64,000 bases of DNA, from assembly GCA_029448655.1 (NCBI GenBank), contig JACCLO010000031.1, forward strand, positions 62,001-126,000. The letters are read 5' to 3'. Made by a program: the position numbers and the translations under genes. This document shows, one piece after another, positions 43,563 to 52,498 of this stretch (within the stretch, counting starts at the first letter, position 1; every line of letters starts with the position of its first letter). A model generated the notes under the pieces. That model saw only the letters and a list, made by a program, of their open reading frames with translations, was not told the DNA's origin and did not search any database. The stretch comes from Wolfiporia cocos (Eukaryota > Basidiomycota > Agaricomycetes > Polyporales > Phaeolaceae).

Positions 43563-44881
43563 GGCTGTAATGGATTGCGCTAGCTTCTCTTCCTCTGTCC
43601 AGATACGCTAGCGAGCGGAACTGGTTTGGAGGTCGAGGAGCGGGTTTCCCAGCCTCAGCAATGTGCTTTGGCATGTGGACGGGAATCTCCCAAAGATGGA
43701 GTTTCCCAGTGTAATCTTCCTTTACAGGAAGCGTGTAGGTGACGTCCTCTGCCCGAGGAATGTCGGCGGTGTCGATGCGGCTGAGAAGGGACCGCTTCGC
43801 CGGTTTGACGTAAGGGGCAGTGGAGGAGCCACGTGTGCGACGGGTAACGTCGGGGCATGATTCTAGAAAGTGCAGCCTTCATGAGAAACGAAGTTTCCCA
43901 GTGATACGTCCAAGAACAGGAATGAAAGGGGTTATGTAAGGTAGGTAGTGGACTCTTTTCAGGAGCAAAGAAGGTGTACTACGGGGCATAATTACTCTTA
44001 TGTTGCGCGCAAACCCTGTGCCGAGACGGCGCGGATATTCGCATGACCCTAACGGTCAGAGGCGCCGACTCCAGGGGTAGAGTTGCTGACTGCCAGGCGG
44101 TTCCTGGGTCAGATGATTGGGATTCGGATACACGACACCGCCCCGGAGGGACGATGCCGGAAAGTGGCTGGGATTTTACATCCCTTAGCCTGTCCATGCT
44201 CAACAATGAGGTTGCCGTCTATAGGCCACATGGGTGTCACATCAGGGCTAAAAAACCACTGTCGATCTAAGATCGCGATGACAGCAGCGCTCCACCATCC
44301 CGAAGGAGTGGGCCACGCGCTTCTCTTCCAATGGGGCCCCAAATCCGTTGACCCATGCTCGCACGCCGAGCTGCCCGGAGGACTTATGCTATTGGCTACC
44401 GCGAGTGACCTATGTCAGGGTGATTTTTTACGTCACCCCCCTCACTGCTTTTCCATAACGGGTTCAAAGCAGGTCCTTACGCCTGGGAGGCGGCTTTGGA
44501 AAATTCCCATGCCATCATAATGATGACCCTGTGGATATGATGTGATGGGGGCGCTGAACAACGCTTGCCATGACAGGGGGTTGGGCGCACACAGGCAGAC
44601 CGTCCCTTTTCTCCACAGGCGGGTCTTAACCGCGCATAGTCCAAGCTTGTCAGCGAGGACCATGTCTCCTTGACCCTGGAGTCCGGGTTAGGTAGGCCTC
44701 CTACCTAAAAGGCGGTGTGGCTTCCCTGGTTGCCTATCTCTGCCGAGGATGGCGATGTATCCCCAGATCTCAACTACATCCCAATCGCCTTGTCAGGCAG
44801 AAAGGGATGTGCGCAGCAACAAGTAATAGCCCCTGTAGGATAGAAACCAGACCCAAGCGCAAGCGCAAGGGGGGGTAGGGG
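43563..44881 (-). other. leader of element D, shared with element E
   Basis: No protein-like frame. The part next to the 5' LTR (about 44030-44881) is homologous to 24030-24929 of element E. The left part carries three TTTCCCAG-containing repeats (about 43646, 43707 and 43890). The conservation in a non-coding element suggests a packaging or replication signal. Confidence 0.65.
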
Positions 44882-44890
44882 AGATTTGTT
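44882..44890 (-). other. primer-binding site of element D (self-priming type)
   Basis: On the minus strand AACAAATCT, four bases inside the 5' LTR. It is the complement of AGATTTGTT (minus strand of 45027-45019). The 9-nt match is shorter than in A, B and E. Confidence 0.62.
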
Positions 44891-44894
44891 ATTA

Positions 44895-45592
44895 TGACAC
44901 AGACTAGACTGTGGGACTCACACTATAACCTTATAGGCGACTTGAAGGAGTTGCTGGAGGTTGGTGAGGAGACTAGTGGGCGCAAGCAGAGATGTTATGT
45001 AACTGTGCGAATGCAGAGAACAAATCTAAGGCTTATCCGCAGTGATAGCCCTACTTATATACATGCTTTGTTTGGTTACCGGTAAGGGAGCCAAACATGA
45101 AGGTGGTCTGTGCGCAGACATAACTAATATGGTTAAGTCGTAAACTACAATAGACCATGTGCGCCGGTAATGGCCGCACCAGTAAGATCGTTTGTTTGGA
45201 CCGTAGGTCCATGTTGTGGAAGTGGCTGTAGCTACGTTAGTAAGCCATGCATGTGATTCTTATATACCGGTATCGGGATATGAGTAATCGTAAGGGCATT
45301 GGCATGTGATAACGAGCGGGCCGCTTATCCAATTGTACTGACATAGCCCGGTATCGGGATATGAGTAAGGCGCGTGACACCGGAGGTTAGTCCGCTGAGT
45401 CATTGACGCGTACAAGCGTGTTATGTACGTGTTGTTATGACAAGTGGACGTATACCGCGTTGTGTACGTGTTGTTTGGTTGCGTGTACGTGTAGACGGGC
45501 GCTTAGCAGCGTAAATGTCTACAAGGTCGTAGAAATACCAGTAAATAGGTAAAAATACGGGAAAAATAGTGGCATGTCCCAAATCTGTGACC
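44895..45592 (-). repeat. 5' LTR of element D
   Basis: Partner of 35598-36296. The outer end reads GTGACC instead of GTGACA. Confidence 0.9.
45019..45061 (-). promoter_or_regulatory. core promoter of element D
   Basis: On the minus strand TATATAAG (45061-45054) lies 34 nt before AGATTTGTT (45027-45019), the segment complementary to the primer-binding site. Confidence 0.6.
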
Positions 45593-46443
45593 AAAACTCC
45601 TCAACCTGATGCTGCAGATCATCTAGGTCTCAATCCCACTCAGCATCATTCCAATTGTCATGTTTTATGACTATCCAGCCCATTTCTCATCACTTTCATC
45701 TGCATGTAGATCAGGTGGGAGTATGCCCTGGCCCTCAGGTGTTCAATGTCAAAGTCTTTGGCATCTTCGGTTTCACTCTTCACAGCAGGATGGCCTGCCG
45801 GGATGGGCTTGAGTCTAAGTGGGGGCAGTGACAGGTGATGACAGATGGATACCCATCAATGAGAGCCGGATGCGATGGAGAGGCTTCACAGGAGGGGCAG
45901 GTAGCTAGTACATATAATATGAATTAATGAGAATAAAGTCCCATTCCACAATGTTGGAAATAAACAAACGACTGAGCCTCTGTTGCAGGTATGGTATGAA
46001 GTTAGCTTTGATGTAAGAGAAACTCATGGCAAGCTTCATGACATCATAGAATGCAGGTGTCTCCTTGTTCTTTGCTAAGCACTGTTTCACTGCATGGAGT
46101 GCATGCCAGAAACATAGCTGATGTTTTGCCTGTGGCCATGTGTTCCTCATTGCATTGATTTCTGACCAATCCTTGTCTGATAATGTATTCTGGGTTGACA
46201 CCAAGGTCCTTCAGCTCACCAAGAAATCTCTCAAGCACAACTTGCTTGACACCCTTATCTTCCTTGTTTGTCGATATCAGTAAGAACACAAAGTGGAATA
46301 CCCAACCCATGTGCATCTGCACTGCACCAAACAGTCCAAAATTGTCCTGTTTGTGTTCCCTAGGACAGATTCAATCTCAGTAATTTACTTACGTAGCAAG
46401 CTTGCATAGCACACACACATGTTGAATCCATTGCAAGCTCCTG
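45593..46443 (-). pseudogene. MULE-type transposase, DDE-core part
   Basis: Minus-strand frames give MGWVFHFVFLL, GVNPEYII, SDKDWSEINAMRNTWP, AKHQLCFWHALHAVKQ and KNKETPAFYDV, the typical block order of MULE transposase cores (Asp in the SDKDW-like block, CxxH-like CFWH block). A frameshift lies near 46190-46204. It ends at element D; the SWIM part continues at 35597-34412. The Asp of the first catalytic block could not be placed with certainty. Confidence 0.75.
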
Positions 46444-46531
46444 TGTATTGGAGGCCCACTCCTCAATAAAATCTGTGACTTAGAAGGCAACTGCCTGAGT
46501 GCTGGGCTCAGCTTGCACATCTAGCAGAGAG

Positions 46532-46771
46532 TGACACAGACTCACCAGTCTGTGGGACCGGCCCACAGGCCGGGGACAATCCCCCAAAGCCAGTGCATCA
46601 GTGCACATCCTAAGCCAATGGGTATGCAGGCAAGGCCCTTGGCTAAGGTACACCCAGACGGGCAAGGTGAGAGAGGGAGAGACCCAGGCAGACTGGCACA
46701 CACACAGATGAGGTGGTGAGAGAGGGGCTACGCCCGACATCAAGAATCTTAGAGATGGGGAGTAAGCCCCA
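46532..46771 (-). repeat. downstream half of an LTR, cut at its start-site dyad
   Basis: On the minus strand it runs from the dyad (arms near 46753-46771, CCCCAT core CTTACT) to GTCTGTGTCA at 46532. The missing upstream half resumes at 47318 (TATA-side sequence matching LTR N). The plus-strand LTR at 46772-47317 was therefore inserted into the dyad. Confidence 0.6.
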
Positions 46772-47317
46772 TGTCACGGTTTTATACCACAAGTATGACC
46801 CTAAATCCCTCGCTTTAGGTCTCTTGGGGTCCACTGAGCGCACGGTCTCCCATACCTCTAGTTACCTCCACGTCAACCATCTCACATAGTACATCACGTT
46901 ACCTGGTAGATAGTGCCTATGATGGGCACACATTCCGTCACCCGCATAACATCACAGTATGTACATCATATGGTCATGGTAGCACATGATCCCTTAGTTA
47001 TGGCACACAGGCCATTACATTAAGGTAGTCATAGCATACTGATCCATGTACATAAATACACCGGGATGAGGTCTTACAACCTCATCCTTTAGATTCTCGA
47101 TGTTGGGCTATGCCCCTTTCTTCATACTGTCTGAGGGTGCACACCAGTCTTACTGCTGAGTTATTCACTTGTCATCTGGGATGCACCATTGGCAACACAT
47201 GTCGCCACCTCAGCAATGAGGTCACCCTGGTCACCACTGCATTCCTCTGATGGTACCCTTGTGGATGTGTTGGATTCCCCGGCAGGGCTGGTCCACAGAC
47301 TATGTAAGTCTGTGTCA
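46772..47317 (+). repeat. LTR inserted into another LTR's dyad (B-like family)
   Basis: Begins TGTCACGG and ends TCTGTGTCA, 546 bp. Contains a TATA-like ACATAAATAC and a perfect dyad with arms GGATGAGGT and ACCTCATCC, core CTTACA (47064-47087). The target duplication is not clean (CCCCA / CATCT; only CA is shared). Confidence 0.65.
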
Positions 47318-47902
47318 CATCTCTACTACCCTTTAAGTATGTACATGGGAGCGCAACATGTCTACCCTTAAGTGCTGGCCTGTGTGCAGCACCATCCTAA
47401 CGGCTGAGGTAAGAGAGTATGTAAGCGAGCATGTAACTACTGTAGTGACAGGGAGTGACCATAATGTGAGTGATGCATGGGTGCGCACTACCCCGGAGTG
47501 CCTATCTACGGGGTCAGGTGGTCATTGCCAGAGCGCCATTACTGGCATCTCTATCCCTATGCCACATGACTCAGCACCATTACTGGTGCCTTGTCATCTA
47601 TGCTTACCCTATGCTACGTTTACGTGCATGGACTCTGGGGCTTTTGGGCAAGCTCTTATGTACTGGTGCACCCACATGTACTTATGCACTGGCATGAGGA
47701 CTTACATCCTCATGTCTAGCATCTTGACATTAGGGTAATGACACCCTCTTTCATGCTGTCTACTGGGCTGCCACTCTGCTCTTAGTTCACGACATGCTAG
47801 TCTGGGGATGTCAGACCTTGCCAACCCGCCATACTGCCAACAAGACTGCTCGTTGCCCTGCCTTCCCTTGACGCCATGGGGCCTGGGACCTGTCATGGTC
47901 TC
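47318..47902. repeat. LTR fragments: U3 of the interrupted minus LTR, then plus-strand LTR M
   Basis: 47318 to about 47470 reads on the minus strand as the U3/TATA side belonging to 46532-46771. From about 47480 a plus-strand LTR (M) follows, with a dyad of arms ATGAGGA and TCCTCAT, core CTTACA (47694-47713). LTR N interrupts M, which ends at about 48490 (CATCTGTATCA). Confidence 0.5.
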
Positions 47903-48432
47903 TGTCACAGAATGCCCAGAGGGCATTCCTAGGACAATTCACTCCTCGCTATCACAGTATGGGCACTGCTATGTGCAGCGTGCCCCTCTGCTTAGTTACT
48001 TCACATCATCCCTTGATGCCAGTAGAATCACCTGACCCAGTAGATTAGTGCTAGTCAGGCAGCACACGTATCAGGTACTCACGTTCATGTCACACTGTAG
48101 TCACATGTAGCATTACAGTCACCCTTAGTTACGGCGCACAGGCCTGTACTTTAGGGCATCCTACATATGCTCCTGTCATGTACTTAAGGAGATGACAGAT
48201 GGGGCTTATCCCCATCTTTTGGATTTTCAGCAATGGGCTTAGGCCCCTCTCTTGCATCTTGCTGTGGGTCTGCACCAGTCATACTACTGAGTTCTCTACT
48301 CGCTCATCTGGGGGCTTGCCTTCGTAGGCATAAGGTGACTCTGTTTAACCCTGCATAACTGGGGTGGCACCTCGATAGGTGTGTAGGGTTCCCAGCAGGG
48401 CCAGTCCCACAGACATTTGTGAGTCTGTGTCA
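47903..48432 (+). repeat. solo LTR N inside LTR M
   Basis: Begins TGTCACAGAATGCCC, ends TCTGTGTCA. Flanks GTCTC and GTCTA match 4 of 5. A dyad with arms AGATGGGG and CCCCATCT, core CTTAT (48197-48217), lies after CATGTACTTAAGG. Confidence 0.68.
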
Positions 48433-48900
48433 GTCTATTGGAGATATTCCCTGGCTATGGGCCAGTCCCACAGATGGTACATCTGTATCAGCATGCACTC
48501 CTGATCATCAAGTTGAAGATCACATCTCCAATGTTGATCTGGGCCTTGAGCTCAAATGGCCCTACAATCTTACCCATCACTGTCTCCATAAACCCTCAAC
48601 AACATAACATCAGTCTCAGCTTCATCATCTTCCTCTCATTGAGAGCCTTCCACTTTGTGTGTCTTTGTTCTTTCCTTGTACATGCACTCTCAGCTTTTTT
48701 GCATGGCCTTCTAGGCAGGTCTTAGACATCATGGGTAATGTATGCAGGCATGCAGGATGGAAGGAGGTCACTGGCTAATGTTGCCACAAGTCTTGCCTGC
48801 TTACAATTCCTGCTGATTCATCAACTTATAATTTTATCTAAATGTGAGAAAATACTCTGAGCGTGAGAACAATTATCGCTCTATTACTTCAGTTAAAGGT
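48433..48900. other. end of LTR M, then no recognisable gene
   Basis: 48433-48490 carries the M terminus (CCCACAGATGGTACATCTGTATCA region). 48491-48900 has short frames only. Confidence 0.4.
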
Positions 48901-49226
48901 CGGCATGGTGCATGCTAAGCGCCCATCTGCAGTGCGGTGCACCAGCCACAGTGGAATATGAAAAGGTCATGCAAACTTGCTGGGACATTAACCTCAAGTC
49001 TGGCTCATATGGATGTCAAGGTGCATGTGGGTGTGGCCCTTACCCTTGCTGCCCAATGGGACCAAGAATGGCTGTGGTGTGGGGGCGGAGACGGCAGAGA
49101 AGGTCAAGGAGAGTCTCAGACACTATCCTGTGCAGTGCCCAGGCACACTTAATCTTGTTTCCAGTGCTGGGTGGAGGTGGGGGCAGAGGTGAGGTCGGAC
49201 ACAAGGCAGTGCACTCAGTCTCACAG
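48901..49226 (+). pseudogene. fragment of a repeated gene-like sequence
   Basis: The plus frame encodes HAKRPSA, then (shifted frame) ATVEYEKVMQTCWDINLKS. Related text is at 51040-51100 (AHAKRPSAVSTAEFEKAMQ) and on the minus strand at about 33470-33560. Three dispersed copies suggest a transposon gene or gene family not named here. Solo LTR O truncates it. Confidence 0.45.
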
Positions 49227-49693
49227 TGTCACAAATTTTGAGGCTAGGCACCTGGCTGGGCCATTACTCAGGATTTGCCCTCTGCGTGGGTCGAACGCAT
49301 TGACTGATGCACAGGAAGTCACGTGACATGGAGATTAGATAAGGAGTCGTTGATTAGGGATTGCGGACCGTCCTCCCCGCCGGGCCGCTCACATGATGTA
49401 GTTGTAGATGACACCTTATGGCATGACGATCGCGACGTCGTGCATGGCCCCCTTTAGGGTGGGCCGCGACTCAGTAGTTACGCCATCTCTACATGTATAT
49501 ATACTACGTCATCTGAGGGTTACACCTCAGACTTGTTTCTTCTCGAGTATGGGTGATAGCCCTCCTCTCTTGATCACTACAGCATGCTGCCTGACTCCGC
49601 CTCGCCTTGTCTCAACAACTCGGCGTTGTACCCTGGGTCTTAGTACTTATAGGGGTAGGACAGGGATAGAGGTATGCCAGTCAAGTTTGGTCA
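49227..49693 (+). repeat. solo LTR O (467 bp)
   Basis: Begins TGTCACAAATTTTGAGG, ends TTTGGTCA, flanked by CACAG (49222-49226, 49694-49698). TATATATAC (about 49495) and a dyad with arms TCTGAGG and CCTCAGA (49512-49531). Related to P. Confidence 0.82.
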
Positions 49694-49740
49694 CACAGCA
49701 TTTCAGTACAATGTACAATACAATCATACAAATGATAGCA

Positions 49741-50013
49741 TCACTTCATGAGGATTGTTTTAGCTGAGCTATGCAGGTGCAATATGATGCAGGCAAGCAC
49801 TGGGCATGATAAATTCACTGTGGCAATCCAGTTTTGGAACATCCAGGCAAGTGCGTATCCGATTGCGGCTGGGTTATACCATGCAGTGACACTAGCATAC
49901 TTGAACAAGTCAGAAAGATGTGCCTTAGAGATAAGGGTACCCTTATTATTGTAGAATTTAGGCTGTACATGCTTTGCATGTTGCCTCCCCGCCCCAAGGA
50001 TGAGACAAACCAC
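49741..50013 (-). pseudogene. unrecognised protein fragment
   Basis: A 90-residue minus-strand frame with a protein-like composition (NNKGTLISKAHLSDLFKYAS, then ALAWMFQNWIATV). MITE copy 3 begins 20 bp beyond its start, and solo LTR O lies near its end, so both sides are broken. No family assigned. Confidence 0.4.
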
Positions 50014-50032
50014 TGTCCAACATTGTTGTTTC

Positions 50033-50876
50033 TAGTGATGTGCCAGGCCCAGCCTGGCTCAAAAGCCCTGGCTTTGGCCTGGCTGGACAGCCCACAGCTT
50101 TCAAAACCTCAGGCTGGGCCCTCATTGACGGCTCACGGCTTGGCCCAGCCTAGGCCCCGGCTCGACATGGCCTACTACTGCTAAGATAATCATCACTTTA
50201 GCTTCAGAGCTGGATTACCTTGCCAAACCTTTCCCAGATGAAATAGAACTTGAATCCTCCTGTCACAGATTTAACTGGCAGTCCCAGACCAGTGTCTGTG
50301 GAGAGACATACGTCTAACACCCTTAGCCAAAAGGGCCACTATAACAGCTCAGCTGTATAGGCAGGACACGCTATATGTGTAGTCATATTCCACGCTAGGC
50401 ACTTATATTGCACCGTTGAGTATTTGGCTAATACTTGGCATGGTTGGCCTTTCTGGTATTATATGTGCCACCTGGGATTCCAACCCCAGTATTCCGTGAC
50501 ACCTCCAATCTATAGTAGGATTAAGTGTGAAATAATACTCACCAGTGCAAGCATTCAGTAGCGTGCATGCCATATGGGGAATCATATAGGCACCCAAAAG
50601 TGAGCGGCAGGCTTCAATGTTGAGGACTTGACTTTTCTGTAGTTTTAAATAAACAAGATAGGTGCACAATGATTGAGTTGAGCATATAACTGGCTGTATG
50701 GGCTTATATTGTGCCTGCCAGATATTGTAGCCATAAGATCCCTAGGCCGGGGCTCAACAGCTTGGCCCGGCCGGCCTGTATCTCAGGCCAGGCCCTGGGC
50801 CATCTCAAGCCATGCTGTAAAGCCCAGCTTGGCCCGGCCCGGCTCATGGCCCAAAGCTGGGCCTGGCACATCACTA
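50033..50876. mobile_element. hAT-type MITE, copy 3 (interrupted by a mini LTR)
   Basis: Starts TAGTGATGTGCCAGGCCCAGC and ends GCTGGGCCTGGCACATCACTA. Flanks GTTGTTTC and GTGTTTCT match with a one-base gap. The interior is very close to copy 1. A 241-bp LTR-like insert is at 50261-50501. Confidence 0.83.
50261..50501 (-). repeat. 241-bp H-family mini LTR inside MITE copy 3
   Basis: Begins TGTCACAGATTTAAC, ends TTCCGTGACA, and has a perfect 5-bp duplication CCTCC (50256-50260, 50502-50506) when compared with copy 1. It shares the CCAAAAGGGC, ATAACAGCTCAGCTG and TCATATTCC landmarks with element H, in the orientation that makes the minus strand the sense strand. Confidence 0.8.
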
Positions 50877-50884
50877 GTGTTTCT

Positions 50885-51219
50885 GCACCGCTCACTTCGT
50901 TCGCTCTCTTTCACGCGATCCCGACGCTTGCTTCAACAATCCAGGTCCTAGTGTGGCACTGCTAGTGAAGCTTGCACCTATTCCATCCAATAGAGACTGG
51001 GAGGGAGAGGGGGCAGGGCGGGGGAGGAGGGCTGCTCGAGGACGGGGCGCACGCTAAGCGCCCATCCGCAGTCAGCACAGCGGAGTTCGAAAAGGCCATG
51101 CAAAATCGAAGTCCCTGATCTCTCGCTCTCGTCTCTCGTGACGACGGGACATTATAAATCAAGTGTAAGACCCTGCCATCTGTAGCAGGATTAACTACCT
51201 TCAGCTAACACTCGTATCA
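50885..51219. other. broken coding remnants
   Basis: 51040-51100 encodes AHAKRPSAVSTAEFEKAMQ (third copy of the repeated fragment), then stops. The rest is unassigned. Confidence 0.4.
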
Positions 51220-51745
51220 GTGATAACGATAACGAAGAGGTCGCCACACCGAAATGGATCCGGGATATCTGGAGTCACAGTTCACCTGGAGTCTCTAAAG
51301 CTTATTCGCGAAGTCAAACAGCTGCTGCAGTGCCCGCCATGCGCGGCCGCTGACCAAGAGGAGCTTTGTGATTGGGGCAACGACTCGATCATTGCAAGGT
51401 GCGCTTCACTACCTGGAAAACCTGTGTTGCGCTAACAGGCTGTCAAAGAATCTCTACGACTCGCTCACTTTAAAGCGCCCCTTCTATCTCCTTTCGGCAC
51501 ACTGGACCTCTATCACGACTACGTGTCTGTTTGGGATGATGCGTTTGCTCGGATGAAATCATCAAACGGCACAGTGCCGGATACCCCTGCACAGCCCCCA
51601 CCGATCGAAGCCACCACCAGTCAGGGTATAACCACCGCTGAGCGCAGGACGAGTCGCTCGGCACCGCGAAAGAAACTCGAAGAGGTGGTTTATGACCCCC
51701 CATGCGCCCAATGCGCTGCAACGCGGCGTGACTGTAGGGGCCCTG
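51220..51745 (+). pseudogene. Cys-rich (zinc-cluster-like) protein, N-terminal part
   Basis: Plus-strand segments 51220-51435 and 51470-51745 end in RRTSRSAPRKKLEEVVYDPPC-type sequence followed by CAQCAATRRDC, a CX2CX6C pattern. Solo LTR 51746-52308 interrupts it. With one CCCTG copy the frame continues at 52309 into more CX2C motifs. Fungal proteins with a first CxxCxxxxxxC block and a second CxxC...C block before an SRAKxxCS-like motif are common in agaric genomes. The role is unknown, possibly DNA binding. Confidence 0.55.
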
Positions 51746-52308
51746 TGTCACAAACTTTCCTTTAGAGGATACGTAACATCCCTCGCTGCAGGTATTATAG
51801 GCGCGCTAGGTGCGCGCGCGCTTCCATGATCCTCAGCCACCTCCGCGTCTATCCAGGACTCCGTCTAGATCATATGACTGTAGGTTAGCGCGTGTAGGTA
51901 GCGCGCGCCTTAGGTACTCAGTTAGGGTCACACCGTCACATGTCGTTACAGGTAGTTACATTATCATGTGCCCTCTTAGTTACTGCGCACAGGCCGCGAC
52001 TCTAGGGCGACCATACTGGTCAGCTCCCCATGTATAAGTACGACACGATGGGGACTTACTTCCCCATCTTTAGGATTCTCGTACAACCTGAGCCTTACTG
52101 GCTCCTTCTCATCTGCGTTTGTGTGCGTCTCTGCCCCGGGGGCCCTCAAGACTTGCTTGTCTGTGTTGTCTTCCCTCTTGGTCGCCTTAGGAGTTTCCCC
52201 CCTTGGGGATACAGCCGACTGGCTGCCTTGCGGTTAGCACACCGCCTGTAGGTACGTCTAGGGACTCCCCTGTAGCCAGGGTCCCACAAACCTGTGAGTT
52301 TTGTGTCA
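51746..52308 (+). repeat. solo LTR of the B family (563 bp)
   Basis: Begins TGTCACAAACTTTCC, ends TTTGTGTCA, flanked by CCCTG (51741-51745, 52309-52313). It aligns with the B LTR (GTTAGCGCGTGTAGGTAGCGCGCGCCT, TGCCCTCTTAGTTAC). TATAAG (about 52034) and a dyad with arms GATGGGGA and TCCCCATC (52047-52068). Confidence 0.87.
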
Positions 52309-52498
52309 CCCTGATGTCTCCCCGCATGCATGCTCAAACTGCAGTCTTCTTTGCTTGAGATGTAGTCGGGCAAAAAAACAAAGTAAACCATATTCTATTC
52401 ACTCTGCAATCATATGGTTGACTGTGCCTGCGTTGGCAAATTGTATAGAACGTGCCGGAATCGGTAAAAGGTGGGATCGCCGTAACATACGCCCTTAG
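52309..52498 (+). pseudogene. Cys-rich protein, C-terminal part
   Basis: In frame with the part before the LTR: HACSNCSLLCLRCSRAKKQ, then a short tail ending at TAG (52496-52498). The CX2C pairs and following basic residues complete the cluster begun upstream. Confidence 0.5.

Larger units (their letters stand above)
35598..45592 (-). mobile_element. Ty3/Gypsy LTR retrotransposon, element D (C-terminal dUTPase)
   Basis: LTRs 35598-36296 and 44895-45592 begin (minus strand) TGTCACAG and end CTGTGTCA, and differ at about six positions. The target duplication is imperfect (CAAAC on the left, AAAAC on the right, with the last LTR base also changed). From 5': self-priming site, about 1.3-kb leader, an extra small ORF, Gag in two frame-shifted pieces, and an uninterrupted 1511-codon Pol. 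It is the most complete coding element in the window and sits inside a MULE transposase gene. Confidence 0.9.
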
